From: an uncultured Oscillospiraceae bacterium | GTDB taxonomy: Bacteria; Bacillota_A; Clostridia; Oscillospirales; Oscillospiraceae | Assembly: GCA_900757695.1 (NCBI GenBank) | Contig: CAAEOU010000289.1 | Span: 1 to 7,586 of the forward strand | Reading direction: 5' to 3' | DNA length: 7,586 bases | Shown: piece after piece, positions 5,384 through 7,586 of the stretch | Numbering within the stretch: the first letter of the stretch is position 1 | Layout of the letters: every line of letters begins with the position of its first letter | The notes under the pieces: generated by a model | The model's database searches: none | The model's input: the letters and a program-made list of their open reading frames with translations, nothing else | Told to the model about the DNA's origin: nothing | Translations under genes and position numbers: made by a program

Positions 5384-7294
5384 TTACTGTATCTCCATGG
5401 CGGCGGCATAAGCGGATCGGGTGGCTTTTTGCACATTTCCGGTTTGCAGACAGTCGCCAATCATGCGGAATTCATAGTCGGGGGAATACAGGGATAGCGC
5501 CGGGGCTGTCCGGGGCTTCATTCCAGCGGCAAGGACTACATGATCGCCCCAGACGGTATGCGGGGTGCTGTCGGCGCTTTGATAGCGGGTTTCCTTCCCA
5601 ATGGAAATACAGCGGGCATTCGGGATCAGCTGAATCTGGTCGCCCATTGCGGTGATATTTCGGAGCAGCCTGCTCCGGTAGGAGGGGGAAGCGTCAGAGA
5701 GCACCTTGGACTGCATTTCAATGACCGTAACGCTTTTTCCCCTTTGCGCAAGAAACAGGGCGGCCTCGCAGCCCACCTGACCGCCGCCGATGATGGTGAT
5801 TTTTTGCCCGGACGGCGGCGTATCACAGAAGATTTCCGGGGCGGGAATGGCCGCCTCCGCACCGGGGACTGGCAGCACGACAGGAGCAGCGCCCAATGCG
5901 GCGATCACGGCCTGATAGCCCTCGGACTTTAGCTGCTGGGCAGTTGGGCGGCATTGAAAGCGAACCGCAATGGGGCGGCGCTGCACCTGCGCGATCAGCC
6001 AGCGCTTATAGGCGGCAAGGGAAGACTTGAAGGGGGCAAAATCGGCAAAATTCAGCTGACCGCCCAGTTGATCGGAAGCCTCAAACAGCGTTACGGCATG
6101 CCCGCGGTCAGCAAGGGTCAGAGCCGCCATCATACCGGCGGGGCCGCCGCCGATGACCGCCATCCGCTTGGGGACGGAAACCGGCTGCTTCGGCAGCAGA
6201 TTCTGCTCGATCCCCAGCCGCGGATTCACCGAGCAGACCAGCGTGGTACCCTCGATGCAGGCGGAATCGTGGCAGCGCATACAGGCGATGCAGGGAACCA
6301 CATCCCCGGCGTTTCCGGCCTGCGCCTTTTTTGCCAGATTGGGATCCGCCAGCCAGCCTCTTGCCATGCTCACCGCATCGGCCTTTCCCGCTGCCAGCAG
6401 CGCTTCAATCTCATCGGGATCCTGATAGCCGCCGATGGTGACAATGGGGAGCGTCGCGCCGCTCTGCTTAATGGCCTCCGCCATCCACAGATTGGGGTGG
6501 TGGGGTTCAAAGCTCATGGGGTGAGCCTGCCATTCGGTGGGGGCATGCACCTGCATCAGATCCACATGACCGGTGATAGCCTTTGCCATGGCGCAGGCAT
6601 CCTCAATGGTAAAGCCGTCCTCCGGAGGCAGCATGCCGGACATTCGCAGCTCGATGAGAAAATCCCGCCCGGCGGCTTCGTGAATGGCATCGCAGCAGCG
6701 ATTCAGAAAGCGAATCCGGTTTTCGATGGAGCCGCCGTATGCATCTGTACGGCGATTGAGCCGGAGGGATAAGAAGCTGCCCAGCAGCCCCATGTTGTAG
6801 GCCACATGCAGCAGGATCATGTCAAAGCCCAGCTTTTTCAGGGTAGTGACCTGCAATTTCAGGTTTTCAACGGCCTCATCCATGGCTTCCTGAGTGATCT
6901 CCTTGGAAATCTGATTGCCGGGGCCGGGAATCACGTTGCCTGCCGAAGCCTGAAAGGTGCCGTCTTTGGGAGAAACGGTGATCTCCATGGAGGCCTTGGC
7001 ACCGTAGAAGTGAATGGCGTCTGCCAGCTGACTGAGATAGTGCTGCGTGTCCTTTGCGTACAGGTCATAGCAGATAAAGCCCGGTGTCGGCGGGGTGGAA
7101 TAGGGCCGGGTGCCGCTGCATGTGACCACAGCGGCACCGCCCCGCGCCTTTTCCGCATAGTGCTGAATGATTGCCCTTGTGGGATAGGCTTCGCTTCCCT
7201 GCAGGGCGTGCAGTCCCATGGGCGCAGAAAAGAGGCGGTTTCGCAGAACAACATTGCCCACCCGCCAGGGAGAGAGCATGTGTGGATAGCTCAT
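5384..7294 (-). CDS. OYE2: OYE/2,4-dienoyl-CoA reductase-type FMN/4Fe-4S/FAD oxidoreductase (complete)
   Basis: This gene encodes a complete 636-residue cytosolic flavoenzyme. Residues 1-330 form an OYE TIM barrel that should bind FMN (HMLSPWRVGNVVLRNRL at 5-21; NRRTDAYGGSIENR at 180-193; IGGYQDP at 287-293). Cysteines C335, C338, C341 and C354 before SVNP fit the 4Fe-4S site, and C346 is extra. The FAD motif is GGGPAG (382-387), the NAD(P)H motif is an intact GGGQVGCE (503-510) with Glu526 at the end of the next strand (suggesting NADH), and the last FAD motif is IGD (612-614). The active-site segment reads H163-V-A-Y166-N-M-G, where most relatives have H-x-A-H-G-Y. Likely reaction: NAD(P)H-dependent reduction of a C=C bond. 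Length is near that of FadH (about 670). It starts 6 bases after the SDR stop with no ribosome site of its own, so translation is probably coupled. Substrate unknown. Confidence 0.95.
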   Translation of the reverse strand: MSYPHMLSPWRVGNVVLRNRLFSAPMGLHALQGSEAYPTRAIIQHYAEKARGGAAVVTCSGTRPYSTPPTPGFICYDLYAKDTQHYLSQLADAIHFYGAKASMEITVSPKDGTFQASAGNVIPGPGNQISKEITQEAMDEAVENLKLQVTTLKKLGFDMILLHVAYNMGLLGSFLSLRLNRRTDAYGGSIENRIRFLNRCCDAIHEAAGRDFLIELRMSGMLPPEDGFTIEDACAMAKAITGHVDLMQVHAPTEWQAHPMSFEPHHPNLWMAEAIKQSGATLPIVTIGGYQDPDEIEALLAAGKADAVSMARGWLADPNLAKKAQAGNAGDVVPCIACMRCHDSACIEGTTLVCSVNPRLGIEQNLLPKQPVSVPKRMAVIGGGPAGMMAALTLADRGHAVTLFEASDQLGGQLNFADFAPFKSSLAAYKRWLIAQVQRRPIAVRFQCRPTAQQLKSEGYQAVIAALGAAPVVLPVPGAEAAIPAPEIFCDTPPSGQKITIIGGGQVGCEAALFLAQRGKSVTVIEMQSKVLSDASPSYRSRLLRNITAMGDQIQLIPNARCISIGKETRYQSADSTPHTVWGDHVVLAAGMKPRTAPALSLYSPDYEFRMIGDCLQTGNVQKATRSAYAAAMEIQ

Positions 7295-7300
7295 ACCGGG

Positions 7301-7586
7301 TTAAAACCGAACATTCAGGGCAAAGACCTGACCGTTCATGCCGGGCGACTGCACCATTTTGACCATCATATCCAGGAACTCATCGGGGGACTCCTGTGCC
7401 ATAATGGGCGCGAACTGAACGGCATGCTCGCCATGCTCCGGTGCGGCACCGGGCATCGGCGGATCCTGCGGATAGTTCAGGGGGCCGGAAATGATGGTGT
7501 TGAAGCGGACGTTCATGGGCGCGTAGGTTTTTGCCAGAGAGCGGGTAAAGGCTTCATACAGGGAAATTTCAAAGGAAAAGTCGGGC
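7301..7586 (-). CDS. C-terminal part of an SDR-family (Rossmann) protein, 5' end beyond window
   Basis: The last 94 residues and stop (TAA, 7303-7301) are visible; the frame is open to the right edge. The segment LYEAFTRSLAKTYAPMNVRFN matches the SDR helix and strand usually written SKaAl-x-x-lTrsLA-x-ELAp-x-n-IRVN, followed by I-I-S-G-P-L where SDRs have P-G. The tail GMNGQVFALN matches the SDR ending iTGq-x-i-x-vdGG. Counting back from the FTRSLA helix as in FabG, the catalytic Tyr and Lys positions fall on Phe and Ile (FSFEI), so this copy may not be a normal oxidoreductase. A loop of about 25 residues rich in Pro, Gly and His follows the substrate strand. It lies 6 bases upstream of OYE2, almost certainly in the same operon. 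An ATG inside the frame (7516) is not the start, since homology continues upstream. Confidence 0.8.
   Translation of the reverse strand, partial: PDFSFEISLYEAFTRSLAKTYAPMNVRFNTIISGPLNYPQDPPMPGAAPEHGEHAVQFAPIMAQESPDEFLDMMVKMVQSPGMNGQVFALNVRF

Noticed and set aside
5954..6772. Plus-strand open frame of 272 residues over OYE2; similar ones at 2298-3047 and 3464-4300
   Set aside because: Each lies antisense to a minus-strand gene with recognisable domains, and none has a ribosome site or protein-like motifs. High-GC coding sequence commonly opens such frames.
1..7294. Assignment of the OYE genes as baiCD/baiH (bile acid) or bilR (bilirubin reductase)
   Set aside because: No other bai or bil partner genes are visible. 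The active-site segments (H-V-A-Y-N and Y-A-S-Y-N) lack the H-G-D-R motif I recall for bilirubin reductases. Family membership alone does not justify a gene symbol.

Overview
The window carries five protein-coding genes, all on the minus strand, so transcription runs from the high-coordinate end to the low-coordinate end. It is dense coding sequence with no RNA genes, insertion sequences or CRISPR arrays that I can see. GC content is about 55-60% (counted on a few lines). Strong GGAGG-type ribosome sites, a lipoprotein ABC solute-binding protein of the LplA/LytQ type, and anaerobe-type FMN/4Fe-4S/FAD ene-reductases suggest an anaerobic Clostridia member, perhaps a gut Oscillospirales species. 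That taxonomic call is inference.

Layout in transcription order: (1) 7586-7301, the last 94 residues of a short-chain dehydrogenase/reductase (SDR)-like protein; (2) 7294-5384, a complete 636-residue Old Yellow Enzyme (OYE)/2,4-dienoyl-CoA-reductase-type oxidoreductase, here called OYE2, starting 6 bases after the SDR stop; (3) 5350-3608, a 580-residue lipoprotein solute-binding component of an ABC transporter; (4) a strong intrinsic terminator at 3598-3558; (5) 3536-2130, a 468-residue protein with a right-handed beta-helix and no signal peptide; (6) a 78-base gap with a candidate promoter; (7) 2051 to the left edge, a second, divergent oxidoreductase, OYE1 (683 codons visible, C-terminus cut by the window).

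Taken together this looks like a small-molecule uptake-and-reduction locus. The surface lipoprotein would capture a ligand, and two OYE-type flavoenzymes would reduce C=C bonds in it or its breakdown product, as paired BaiCD/BaiH enzymes do for bile acids. The substrate cannot be read from the sequence. Both OYE paralogs share an unusual active-site segment, with Tyr-Asn plus a one-residue insertion where most relatives have His-Gly-Tyr. OYE1 also has a degenerate second dinucleotide-binding motif and a shortened iron-sulfur cysteine motif. The SDR-like protein seems to lack the catalytic Tyr-x-x-x-Lys. These departures, and the beta-helix protein of unknown role, are the most interesting content.
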